Shown: one piece after another, positions 1-9,916 of the stretch
Layout of the letters: each line of letters starts with the position of its first letter
How positions within the stretch are numbered: position 1 is the first letter of the stretch
DNA from: Calliopum simillimum
Lineage: Eukaryota; Arthropoda; Insecta; Diptera; Lauxaniidae
Direction of reading: 5' to 3'
NCBI GenBank assembly: GCA_951812925.1
Contig: OX638368.1
Coordinates: forward strand, 82,256,909-82,320,908
Length of the DNA: 64,000 nt
The notes under the pieces: generated by a model
Told to the model about the DNA's origin: nothing
The model's database searches: none
Seen by the model: the letters and a program-made list of their open reading frames with translations, nothing else
Translations under genes and position numbers: made by a program

Positions 1-252
1 TACATAGTTTTTTTCGCCCTGAAGAAAATCAATCGCTTCTGCTATAGGCCCCATAAGCTTTATGTATACCTCCAAGTACTCAAGCTCGTCACTGAGAATG
101 GTAGGAACTTTGAGCAGAAAATACAATTTCGCCAATTTTTCTTTATGTTGCAATAGCCTCTTTACGGAATCATAAAGTGAGTTCCACCTTGTTTTGGTTG
201 GAATTAATAAACTGCCATTTATAATCGACTTGACTACTTCTGCAGATTTTTT
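1..252 (-). pseudogene. hAT transposase fragment, cut by window edge
   Basis: Read on the minus strand, about 80 codons are open without a stop and give a typical hAT transposase stretch. It runs from a region reading SAEVVKSIINGSLLIPTKTR into the family hallmark TRWNSLYDS, then a charged helix (RLLQHKEKLAKLYFLLK) and LSDELEYLEVYIKLMGPIAEA. The TRW motif with the following LSxELxxLxxYxxLMxPIAxAxD pattern is what I know from hAT transposases of insects and vertebrates. The piece enters from beyond base 1, so its C-terminal part lies outside the window. Upstream, on the minus strand, a stop (TAA) lies just before the poly-A-like run at 249-257, so the frame is broken or spliced there. No terminal repeat is visible. 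It is probably an old broken copy. Confidence 0.8.
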
Positions 253-254
253 TT

Positions 255-455
255 AATGATTACTTCTATTTTTCCAGTAAATAGTAAAATTTACTGATTA
301 CTGATAAAATTTTACTGGTTATTAAATGTTAAATTGCAATATCAGTAAAATTTAGTGCTAACTGATATTTTTTCCAGTAATCAGTAAAATTTACTGGTAA
401 TGCAAATTTAATTTGCACTATTAATAATAATTTATTGGTTACTGCTTTTTTTTTT
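255..455. repeat. degenerate CAGTAAAATTTACTG-type repeat
   Basis: The short palindromic word CAGTAAAATTTACTG and close variants recur about six times in this AT-rich stretch. Related words return at 935-975, on the far side of the fold-back unit at 455-910, so both may belong to one composite element. Confidence 0.55.
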
Positions 456-910
456 AATTACACAGGCCCACAAAAAAAAAAAAGTAGCATGCGCGAAAGA
501 TCAGACCACCTGAACTTTATGTTTTTAAGGACGCTGAATCCGAATATGGTGCCATAATAGCGAAGTGGGTTCGCGTTTTTTCAGAAATCAACAATAATGC
601 TGAAAATTTGAGATTTTTCCTGGTTGCTGAAAAAACGCGAACCAACTTCGCTAATCTGACACTATATTCGGGTTCAGCGACCCCGAAAACATAAAGTTCC
701 GGTGGTCTGATCTTTCGCGCAGGGTACTTTTTTTTTCCTTTTGTTGCAAAAAAATCTCAAATTTTTCAGCAAAATTGCTGGTTTCTGAAAAAACGCGAAC
801 CAACTTCGCTATTCTGGCACCATATTCGGATTCAGCGACCTTAAAAACATAAAGTTCAGGTGGTCTGATCTTTCGCGCAGGGTACTTATTTTTTTTGTGG
901 GCATGTGTTA
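455..910. repeat. fold-back element with three ~100-bp arms
   Basis: A unit of about 100 bp starting GCGCGAAAGATCAGACCACC occurs forward at 491-590 and inverted at 628-729 and 784-887. The outermost pair extends to GGCCCAC at 464 and GTGGGC at 897, giving terminal inverted repeats of about 120 bp. The words are near-identical (for example CGAATATGGTGCCATAATAG against its inverse). No transposase is present. The open frame at 651-923 on the minus strand is only the repeat read through. Confidence 0.85.
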
Positions 911-2127
911 TTTGTAATTGCAAATTAAATTACAATATCAGTAACAAATTTATTTTACTGGAATTGTACTGGTACTGAAAAGTGCTCAACTATGATTTAC
1001 AGTGAGCAATTTTCATTTAAAATATTTGCATAATTACACGGTTTTATATGAAATTTTTTTAACGAGACATTTTACACTTACATTTTTTCAAAGGTTGCAA
1101 TACTAAGTTTTAAGCCTTAACTGGCAGAAACAAATTATCCTTATTACGAAATTTCTGCTAAGGCTTTACATGAGTACATGAGTTGTTTTAATGGATTTTT
1201 ATCATCAATATTTGTGACTAATTCAGCCGTCCAGTGGGGCTTTTTGTAATGACATCCTAGATAATGCGCTTTGTCTTGAAAGAAATGTAGTAGATTTTGA
1301 AGTTGGTATAATGATGACATTTTCATTTCATTTTTCATTTTATTATTATTGAATATTATACAAGAAGGCTTAGCCTTTATAGTAAATCCTTCATACAAAT
1401 CTCTTTTACCAATACGAGTAATTAAAAATCTTAATAACTAACTTAAATTATATCAAAAACATAAAATATAATAAATAAGGGAGCTGCACGTTTGAAGCTG
1501 CTTGTTGATCGAATTCGCCTTAAATCAATTGGGATTGAACTTTAAGGCCTTATGGTGCTTATGAAAAGAAGCGGCTTAAAGTTAGGAAATTACATCTAGG
1601 GACGATGAGTTGACAAGATTTTGTTGAGCTACAAAAATTAAGTTTATTAAACAAGTATGCAGGTTAGGGCTGTTAAAAAAAAAATTTTTTTTTGAATTTC
1701 TTTGATATACTTTGGCATCACGTTCTACATCATGACAGAATATCCCATGAATTTTTTCAGATTTTTAAATTCATTTTTAAAGGTGGCTCAAAGCAAAAAT
1801 ATATTTTTATTATTTTTTTTTAGCATTAATTATAAAATGTTGTCAAACAATTCGAAAAATTTGTTTTAGAGTAACTTAAAAACATTCATTTTGTTTGTTT
1901 TTTAATGAACTTTAAAACCTACGTTGTAATTTTGACAAAAAAAAAAAATTTTAAAATATTTTCAAAGAAAAAGTCATCGTGCTTTAAACGAAATGAACAT
2001 TTTTTAATTTACAAGATCTCATTCGAAAGAGCTCTTAAAAACCTTCAAGACAAGACATGTTAAGACTTTTTTGGGCCAGTAAGTTCGATGATATAACGTT
2101 TGAAACATAGTGATACAGCCCCGTGAA
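911..2127. other. AT-rich stretch without recognisable gene
   Basis: This holds homopolymer runs and scattered AT-rich sequence. An 84-codon minus-strand frame at 1144-1398 has no recognisable domain and no codon signal that I can defend. The last part (about 2060-2127) resembles 62225-62281 and is the flank into which the palindromic element at 2132-3180 inserted. Confidence 0.5.
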
Positions 2128-2131
2128 AGGC

Positions 2132-3180
2132 ACACGGTGGTTTTTAAAAAATTTCAACTTTTTGAAATACCACCCGCGATTTCTTTCGGGGATAGTGTTG
2201 GGGGACCCTTCTAGTATCAGAATCCGGGAACCGCGAAATCGAACGTCCAGCCGTTTTTTTTTTTCGACATTTTAGTTTTTTTAACGATTTTTGAGAATGT
2301 TTTCTTAAAAGTTATGACTATTTTAAGACGACATGTTGCAGCAATACGTATATAAGAAATACTCGTACACTATATTTTAGTGGCACCCCTGTGAGTTTGC
2401 ACTTCATAATGTAATTTTTAAATGGTCATAACTTTGCAGATAAACATTTAATAACTCAATTGAAAGCCAAAAGAAAGTACTAAATGTTTCTGGTAATAGA
2501 AATTCACAGAAGAATTTTGTGTGTCCTGCATATAACATCCAATATAGCCAAAAATCGTGTTTTTGCACTTTTTTAACTTTTTAGGTAAAGATATCTCCGA
2601 CAAAAAAAAAGATATCGTTATCGGTTTGATTGAGTTTTCAAGAAAAAAACTAGGGCTATTAACTGTCGTATCGTATTTTACGGCATAATATTATCTTTTC
2701 TTGTTATATAACTTCAAAAATAAGAAAAAAAGTGGTGTCCTTTATACGTATATGTAGGGATATCTCAAAGTCCAGAAGTAATAGAGCAATTCTAAGACTG
2801 GATTCGGACTAAGCATCGAAAATCACATCTGGTGTGACTATTGCTGTATCCGGTTTTTGTTTGTGTTTTTTTATAAACGAAAAAACCGATTTTTTTTAAA
2901 AATAAATGGTGCGGAAACGATACCTTTTATATGTATGTATGCATGTATGTATATATATACACATGTATATATATTACACATATATACATATACAAGTATA
3001 TATATGTACGTACATACATATATACTTATGTGTACATAATATGTATATAAATCCGAGACATTCTCGACGTTCGATTTCGTGATTCCCGGATTCTGATACT
3101 AGAAGGGTCCCCCAACACTATCCCCGAAAAAAATCTCGGGTGGTATTTCAAAAAGTTGAAATTTTTTAAAAACCACCGTG
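2132..3180. mobile_element. palindromic CACGG element, copy A (deleted form)
   Basis: The ends are perfect inverted CACGGTGGTTTTTAAA / TTTAAAAACCACCGTG. A 4-bp duplication GGCA flanks both sides (2128-2131 and 3181-3184). The left arm (2132-2300) matches the end of copy B at 7155. From about 2300 on, the sequence follows the inverted half of copy B, including a TATATG/CATATA microsatellite at 2925-3045. This copy is therefore a palindrome that lost most of one half. It has no coding capacity. The CAC end and 4-bp target duplication resemble the Chapaev/CMC group; this assignment is inference. Confidence 0.85.
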
Positions 3181-3184
3181 GGCA

Positions 3185-5146
3185 AAACGCTTTTTACTCA
3201 AGAGGGAGGCGTCTTACGGAAAAAGTGCACATGGCATAAAATGCTTAGAATCATCCAAGGAACAAGTGCGAATAGTTGACTGTGTGCTTATGCATGCTTA
3301 TGCAAAAAAATAACATTTCGAATGTTGAAATATTCCATTACACTACAGCCTAATATTCCTCTAGCTCTGACAGATATATGATAAAATTGTCTTATACAGT
3401 AAACATACCTAGCAGCATTGTTAAAGGCAACATTAAGTTTATGTTATGTTGAGAATGACAGTCCAGGTAGCTTAAAGTAGCGTATATTTTACTCACGATA
3501 CTGTTGATATGATTCGTACAAGTTAATTTTGAAATGAATATAAAACCGAGGTTTTTCGTTCGGTACGAGTTCTAAGCATACGAGACCAATATATATTGGT
3601 GGAATATCATCAAAGCTCAAGTCTCTTCTTGAAAGTACTTTCTATTTAGAAGGGAAAATAAATAGGAGGTTTTTATTGGCCCATTTGACTAGGTCAGATA
3701 AGTCATCATTGAGTCTATCAGCTACGTCTTCCACAAGTCCGATGGGTCGAGAGATATATAGTTGAACATCATTTGCATAACCATGAATATTGCAATATTT
3801 AGAAACTGCAAATTTGAGAATAACAAAGGACCTGAGATAGAACCTTGTGGAACCCCCTGACTAACAAATTTTCAAGATGAAAAGGTATTTTCAACACGAA
3901 CCTGTTGCTGCCTACCACCTTAATAATTAGCTATTAACTTAATAGCACTGTCACTAAAATTGAAAAATGTTCGAAGCTTTCTGCAAAGCAAATGCTTTAG
4001 AGAATAGGCAGAGAACTGTCAAATGGTTTTGATCAAAATGGGTACTAAGACCGATTCGAAAACCAGACTGCAGGCAGGATACTAATGGGTCAGAAATCGT
4101 TGGGTACAGAAGCAGAAGCTGTCTTAGCTATCGAAAGAACAGTTGCAATTTTCCAAATATTAGGAAAACAGAAAGTGGTAAAGCAATGATTAATTATATG
4201 TGTCATAGGAGACAAGACATAAGGTAAAATAATTTTAATAAACTTTATAGGAGTGCCATCAATCCCCACAGCATTAAAGGTTATTTTACATACACCAATA
4301 GCTACATCTTATTCACATACACACGGGTGTTCAAAACATTTTTTAACCCTCAAGTTGCATCACTCGGAAAGTTTTTATATTTTCTTGTTCAGGGTACTTT
4401 CCTTATCATATAAAAAAAATTAAGAAAATCCGTCGGGCGCTTTTTTTTTAAATCGAATTTTCCGTTTTTGGCAAAGTTGAGTTAAGTCAAAAATAACATG
4501 CGAAAACTAAAATCAATTAAAAGGAACACGAATAGTCATTTCTAACTAACTTTTTAATGCTGAATTCAAATCCGTTAACAAAATCGATCTATCGCTACAG
4601 AATTTTGAGATATCCTAACCCAAAAATTACCAAAATATAAGATTTTTCGTGAATTTTTCCTACTTTTGAGGTTATGTAACACGACAGAGTAATACTTCGT
4701 CATAAAACCTGTTATGTTAGTCAAAAGCACTTATCTTTGCGTACAAAACTCTTTTTAAATCGTATCAATATCTTTTTTTTTCAAAATTATATCAATATCC
4801 TTTTTTTTTCTAGGAATTATCCTAACCTAAACCTAACCTGATGCAACTTGAGGGTTAAAAAATGTTTTGAACACCCGTGTATACCAGAGAAATGAAACAA
4901 GTTCTAAGTCTAATGTAGAAAGGTTACCGTTGTGCAAGAAGTAATCGTTTTAACACTAAGGGTCTAAGTTGCATTTAAAATTACCTATACTATATATCCC
5001 ATAATTACGAATATTTTGCTATAACAGTTTCGGTGTTAGATTGGTACTGAATTTTGAGCTGAAAAATTTCCTTTTTTCTTGCCTAATCAATAAATTAGCG
5101 TCATTCCGAGTTCTTCTAAATAATTCCCAGTTAGAAGTCGCACAAA
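3185..5146 (-). pseudogene. Jockey/CR1-like LINE reverse transcriptase, decayed
   Basis: Minus-strand translation in shifting frames gives a continuous series of reverse transcriptase blocks. From N to C these are NWELFRRTRND..NLLIRQEK (about 5130-5050), FNAVGIDGTPIKFIKIILP and NHCFTTFCFPNIWKIAT (4300-4180), DF*PISILPA (about 4100), SDSAIKLIANY (about 3950), VPQGSISGPLLF (about 3850), and YANDVQLYISRPIG, where the catalytic YADD has become YAND (about 3760). The C-terminal NVAFNNAARYVYCIRQF..ILGCS follows (about 3430-3340). Stops and frameshifts are scattered, so this is a dead copy. It is interrupted by a MITE at 4321-4880. At its 3' side (about 3185-3265) it runs into the insertion site of palindrome A. 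Family naming beyond Jockey/CR1-like is uncertain. Confidence 0.85.
4321..4880. mobile_element. 560-bp MITE with 42-bp terminal inverted repeats
   Basis: The ends are ACACGGGTGTTCAAAACATT inwards at 4321 and its exact inverse ending at 4880. The inverted repeat is perfect over 42 bp. The direct duplication ATAC lies at 4317-4320 and 4881-4884. The insertion splits the reverse transcriptase relic, whose reading resumes on both sides. Internal sequence (4650-4800: TTTTGAGGTTATGTAACACG, then AATATCTTTTTTTTTC) is distantly similar to the inside of the larger palindromic CACGG elements at 2132-3180 and 7155-9065. The MITE is therefore probably a divergent member of the same superfamily. Confidence 0.9.
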
Positions 5147-5881
5147 GGGGTATTGTATGCGCTTTTACGCATTTAATTGAAAAAAAAAAAAAAAATGTTT
5201 GAAGTACCAGCTTTTTTTGATAACGTTTTAAAGATAATTAAATTCTGCGTCACAAACAATAAAAATTGTTGACCTAACATCACTAGTAAAAAAGTTATAT
5301 GCGGTTGAAGATCAACTTTTTTTGCTTTCGTTCGCGCGCTGTGACAAATTTGAATTTTTTGGCTTTTTTAAAGTACATTTTTATTAAAAAAAAAGTTTTT
5401 TGTGGAAAACGTTTTAATGGAACCTTCAACTTTAGGTAATTGTGGTTCTTACTACATAAAAGTTTTTTTGAGTTAATGTTTAAAAATCTTGGTTTATGTA
5501 TATTAAATATGTGTTAAAAAGTTAAGGTTTCTTATTATTCAAGTGGAGTTAAAGTATTTTAGGTTGTCATAATTATGTGTTAGAAAAATGCATTGATAGA
5601 TTTATATGTAAAATCGATCTTTGCAAATATATGACTAAAAGTTCAATTAAATAAAATCAATTTTCAATATAAAATGTCATTAAGTAACACACTTAAAAAA
5701 TTCTTAAAAGTTATTTGGGAGAACACGCCCTGATAAGGTGGAAACACCTGCAATCGGTATTGAATTTGTTCCAAAGGAACAACTATACCAAATATCAATA
5801 AATAACACAAAAACAACAATTATGATATATCAATACGTATTAACACACAAATAAAACTGGCAAAAAGTCGGCTTCGCAGCC

Positions 5882-5949
5882 GGGCAAGGCTGGTGCAGTG
5901 GTAACGACTTCTGCTACCAACCTGGAGATCCTTGGTTCGTCTCCCGCCC
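5882..5949 (+). ncRNA. tRNA-like Pol III promoter segment, copy 1
   Basis: A 68-nt stretch begins GGGC and ends GCCC, so the ends can pair like an acceptor stem. It has an A box TGGTGCAGTGG (5891-5901, 10 of 11 to TRGCNNAGYGG) and a B box GGTTCGTCTCC (5934-5944, 10 of 11 to GGTTCGANTCC). The spacing of the boxes is that of a tRNA. It lies in the repeat unit upstream of the hammerhead. The seven-base acceptor stem is incomplete, so this is a tRNA-derived promoter rather than a working tRNA gene. Confidence 0.75.
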
Positions 5950-6037
5950 AGACCAAAAACACAAAAAGTTTTCAAACTTGCAATTTTTCAATTATAATTA
6001 ATTTAGTAAAATAAATATAATTATAATTACAACAAAA

Positions 6038-6084
6038 ATAGTCTGATGAGTCTTTGTGGCGAAAGACGAAACATATGTCACTAT
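6038..6084 (+). ncRNA. hammerhead self-cleaving ribozyme, copy 1
   Basis: All core elements are present in order. Stem I 5' strand is ATAGT (6038-6042). The core is CTGATGA (6043-6049). Stem II is GTCTTT (6050-6055), loop GTGGCG, AAAGAC (6062-6067). Core GAA follows (6068-6070). Stem III is ACAT/ATGT (6071-6078). The cleavage base C17 is at 6079 in the triplet GUC, and stem I 3' strand is ACTAT (6080-6084). Both stems I and II are perfect. Stem III is a bare 8-nt palindrome without loop, which is weak in one molecule but can pair between two copies, as known for newt satellite 2 and cave-cricket satellite hammerheads. Predicted cleavage lies between 6079 and 6080. Open stem I gives type I topology. 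Confidence 0.93.
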
Positions 6085-6429
6085 AGCCGTGTTTTTAATC
6101 CGTTCCTTGATTTGTCATAATTATGTGTTAGAAAAATGCATTGATAGATTTATATGTAAAATCGATCTTTGCAAATATATGACTAAAAGTTCAATTAAAT
6201 AAAATCAATTTTCAATATAAAATGTCATTAAGTAACACACTTAAAAAATTCTTAAAAGTTATTTGGAAGAACATGCCCTGATAAGGTGGAAACACCTGCA
6301 ATCGGTATTGAATTTGTTCCAAAGGAACAACTATACCAAATATCAATAAATAACACAAAAACAACAATTATGATATATCAATACGTATTAACACACAAAT
6401 AAAACTGGCAAAAAGTCGGCTTCGCAGCC

Positions 6430-6497
6430 GGGCAAGGCTGGTGCAGTGGTAACGACTTCTGCTACCAACCTGGAGATCCTTGGTTCGTCTCCCGCCC
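6430..6497 (+). ncRNA. tRNA-like Pol III promoter segment, copy 2
   Basis: This matches 5882-5949, displaced by 548 bp, with A box at 6439-6449 and B box at 6482-6492. I see no base differences. Confidence 0.75.
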
Positions 6498-6585
6498 AGA
6501 CCAAAAACACAAAAAGTTTTCAAACTTGCAATTTTTCAATTATAATTAATTTAGTAAAATAAATATAATTATAATTACAACAAAA

Positions 6586-6632
6586 ATAGTCTGATGAGTC
6601 TTTGTGGCGAAAGACGAAACATATGTCACTAT
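6586..6632 (+). ncRNA. hammerhead self-cleaving ribozyme, copy 2
   Basis: This copy is identical to 6038-6084. CTGATGA is at 6591-6597, GAA at 6616-6618, and the cleavage site after 6627. Two ribozymes exactly 548 nt apart in one orientation would release a 548-nt monomer from a transcript that spans both. Confidence 0.93.
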
Positions 6633-6808
6633 AGCCGTGTTTTTAATCCGTTCCTTGATTTGTCATAATTATGTGTTAGAAAAATGCATTGATAGATTTA
6701 TATGTAAAATCGATCTTTGCAAATATATGACTAAAAGTTCAATTAAATAAAATCAATTTTCAATATAAAATGTCATTAAGTAACACACTTAAAAAATTCT
6801 TAAAAGTT

Positions 6809-7154
6809 GTGCAAGGTTTTCATCTTGTTATGATTTTCTTTAACTATGGACTGTCCATAATAAGTGTTAAAAATTTGGTTGTGCCATGTTTTGCTCCTTC
6901 GGAATTATTAAACTTTTTGTAAGAGAACTCCAGTCGCTATAATCATAAGAAGCAAGTGCAGCCACCAACAATGCAATGATTTTTTTTCCTTTTGTTTTGT
7001 TTGTCTTCTTAAATTTTGATGGACCCTTTTAGTTCAGGTATTTTTGTAATAAAAAAGTGGTTTTTGTTTTGTGAAAAAGTGTTTTGTTATATTTAAATTT
7101 TTATTTTTTTTTTTTTGCTCGTTAGTTTAAAATTAGGTGCATTTTGGCTGTATA
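6809..7154. other. unassigned stretch
   Basis: This lies between the tandem repeat and palindrome B. A minus-strand frame reads TYYGQSIVKENHNKMKTLHNF without further support. I recognise nothing reliable here. Confidence 0.3.
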
Positions 7155-9064
7155 CACGGTGGTTTTTAAAAAAATTCAACTTTTTGAAATACCACCCGCG
7201 ATTTTTTTCGGGGATAGTGTTGGGGGACCCTTCTTGTATCAGAATCCGGGATCCGCGAAATCGAACGTCCAGCCGTTTTTTTTTTTTCGACATATTAGTT
7301 TTTTTAACGATTTTTGAGAATGTCTCGGATTTATATACATATTATGTACACATATATATGTATGTACGTACATATATATACTTGTATATGTATATATGTG
7401 TAATATATATATATGTATATATATACATACATGCATACATACATATAAAAGGTATCGTTTCCGCACCATTTATTTTAAAAAAAAATCGGTTTTTTCGTAT
7501 ATAAAAAAACACAAACAAAAACCGGATACAGCAATAGTCACTCCAGATGTGATTTTTGATGCTTAATCCGAATCCTGTCTTAGAATTGCTCTATTACTTC
7601 TGGACTTTGAGATATCCTTACATATATGTATAAAGGACACCACTTTTTTTCCTATTTTTGAAGTTATATAACAAGATAAGATAATATTATGCCGTAAAAT
7701 CTGGTATGACAGTTAATAGCCCTAGCTTTTTTCTTGAAAACTCAATCAAACCGATAACGATATCTTTTTTTTTGTCGGAGATATCTTTACCTAAAAAGTT
7801 AAAAAAGTGCAAAAACACGATTTTTGGCTATATTGGATGTTATATGCAGGACACACAAAATTCTTCTGTGAATTTCTATTACCAGAAGCATTTAGTACTT
7901 TCTTTTGGCTTTCAATTGAGCTATTTAATGTTCATCTGCAATATTTCTCTACAAAGTTATGACCATTTAAAAATTACATTATGAAGTGCAAACTCACAGG
8001 GGTGCCACTAAAATATAGTGTACGAGTATTTCTTACATACGTATTGCTGCAACATGTCGTCTTAAAATAGTCATAACTTTTAAGAAAACTATTACAAGAG
8101 ACCACTTGTTAGCTCATTTTGAAGATAAAGAATGGTTTTAAATGCTTCGGTTGGTAAAAAAGATCAGAAAAATTTCGTCCGTACTGTATACAACCTCAAA
8201 TATAGCCGAAAACCGAGATTTTTCGCTTTAAGTTTCATGGTGTGATTTTGAAGTTAACATAACTTTGCAGAGAAATATTGCAGATGAACATTTAATAGCT
8301 CAGTTGAAAGCCAAAAGAAAGCACTAAATGCTTCTGGTAATAGAAATTCACAGAAGAATTTTGTGTGTCCTGCATATAACATCCAATATAGCCAAAAATC
8401 GTGTTTTTGCACTTTTTTAACTTTTTAGGTAAAGATATCTCCGACAAAAAAAAAAAGATCGTTATCGGTTCAATTGAGTTTTCAAGAAAAAAACTAGGGC
8501 TATTAACTGTCATACCAGATTTTACGGCATAATATTATCTTATTTTGTTATATAACTTCAAAAATAGGAAAAAAAGTGGTGTCCTTTATACATATATGTA
8601 AGGATATCTCAAAGTGCAGAAGTAATAGAGCAATTCTAAGACCGGATTCGGATTAAGCATCAAAAATCAAATCTGGAGTGACTATTGCTGTATCCGGTTT
8701 TTGTTTGTGTTTTTTTATATACGAAAAAACTGATTTTTTTTAAAAATAAATGGTGCGGAAACGATACCTTTTATATGTATGTATGCATGTATGTATATAT
8801 ATACATATATATATATTACACATATATACATATACAAGTATATATATGTACGTACATACATATATATGTGTACATAATATGTATATAAATCCGAGACATT
8901 CTCAAAAATCGTTAAAAAAACTAAAATGTCGAAAAAAAAAAAACGGCTGGACGTTCGATTTCGCGGATCCCGGATTCTGATACTAGAAGGGTCCCCCAAC
9001 ACTATCCCCGAAAAAAATCGCGGGTGGTATTTGAAAAAGTTGAATTTTTTTAAAAACCACCGTG
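7155..9064. mobile_element. 1.9-kb palindromic CACGG element, copy B
   Basis: The terminal words are CACGGTGGTTTTTAAAAAAA and its inverse. TATA is duplicated on both sides (7151-7154 and 9065-9068). The two arms, about 7155-7962 and 8256-9064, are nearly exact inverse copies around a loop of about 290 bp. Each arm carries a TATATG-type microsatellite (7330-7450 and 8780-8890). Open frames in either direction (for example 7706-7984 plus and 8292-8513 minus) are mirror images and therefore not genes. The whole element can fold into a hairpin of about 0.8 kb. It is non-autonomous, with a CAC end and a 4-bp duplication. Confidence 0.9.
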
Positions 9065-9068
9065 TATA

Positions 9069-9910
9069 CATAGACATATAGTTGTTCCAAAAGTGAGCTC
9101 AAACAAAAATGTTTTGATTTTAATAAAGAGTACACATTTAAGTTAGTTTTTATGTAAAAAAGGGTTGCGGGTTTTTGCGCGGCTGTGAGAAATTTTCATT
9201 TTTTTAAGGCTAACTGACATGTCCAATATGTATGAAAGTGGAGCAAAAAATAAATAAAAAGTTAAATACAGACATATAGACAGATAATTACCCCCAAAAA
9301 CTGCAGAGGTTGTCAATAAAGTACGCTGAGTTTTTAAAAATTTTTGAAGGTCATTAAGAGGTCGCTCAGCGCCGTTTTAGGCAAAATCTCGGCTTAGTAC
9401 AGTTTTTATTTTATTACGATTTAAGAAACGCTCGGAATGAGTCATTCTATATAACAAATTTTTTGTCTTGAGTCAAGGTATATAAAAACATTATATCTCG
9501 AATTTAAAATCATTCATATATTGTTGTTTTAGATAAAAAAACCGAAAGAAAACATATTTTCGATATTTCGGCCTGTTGTAAAACTCTTAAACTACATCTT
9601 GGAAAAACTGTTTTTCATAAGTTTATCATAAAATCATACCAGAAACAATTTTCTATAGCTTCTTAACCCATTATATCCTGTTTTTATGGGTCTTCTTGAC
9701 CCTTTTTTCCTAAAACTTGGTTAAAATGGGTTAAAATGTTCTACAAAAATATTCTTCAAAAAATTTCAGTAGGATTCACCGAAGATAGAAATTCTTAAAA
9801 CTATAGAATAATGCGTAAAAAATTTGATGATATTGTGCAACTGCATAAGTTTTCTCCTTTTTATGCATAATTAACTAAAAAAATAAGTTATTATAACCCT
9901 CAATAGTCTG
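9069..9910. other. no gene seen; part shared with 36.5 kb
   Basis: The stretch 9630-9790 (ACAATTTTCTATAGC..CTTAACCC and ATGGGTTAAAATGTTCTAC) matches 36455-36545 and marks another dispersed repeat. The rest shows no coding or structural signal. Confidence 0.5.
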
Positions 9911-9916
9911 GATGAA

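Larger units (their letters stand above)
5566..6808 (+). repeat. 548-bp tandem repeat, 2.27 copies (retrozyme-like)
   Basis: The period is exactly 548 bp. Copies start at 5566, 6114 and 6662, each beginning GTCATAATTATGTG. The third copy stops after 147 bp at 6808. The layout can be read as a 147-bp direct repeat, a 401-bp body, direct repeat, body, direct repeat. I see only two differences between copies 1 and 2 (5719 and 5726), so the duplication is recent. Each full unit contains, in order, a 15-bp-scale hairpin (TTGTTCC AAA GGAACAA), a tRNA-like segment with Pol III A and B boxes, an AT-rich spacer and a complete hammerhead ribozyme. No protein frame exists. Confidence 0.95.

Noticed and set aside
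1144..1398. 84-codon minus-strand frame
   Set aside because: No domain and no supporting neighbours.
5882..5949. A genuine tRNA gene
   Set aside because: The acceptor stem has only four clear pairs and the unit repeats with a ribozyme; promoter boxes alone do not make a tRNA.
5566..6808. CRISPR array
   Set aside because: The repeat is 548 bp, in a eukaryotic context, with no spacer structure.
7115..9077. Frames of 60-129 codons on both strands
   Set aside because: The same peptides appear in mirror positions on opposite strands, as expected for a palindrome, and they run through microsatellites.
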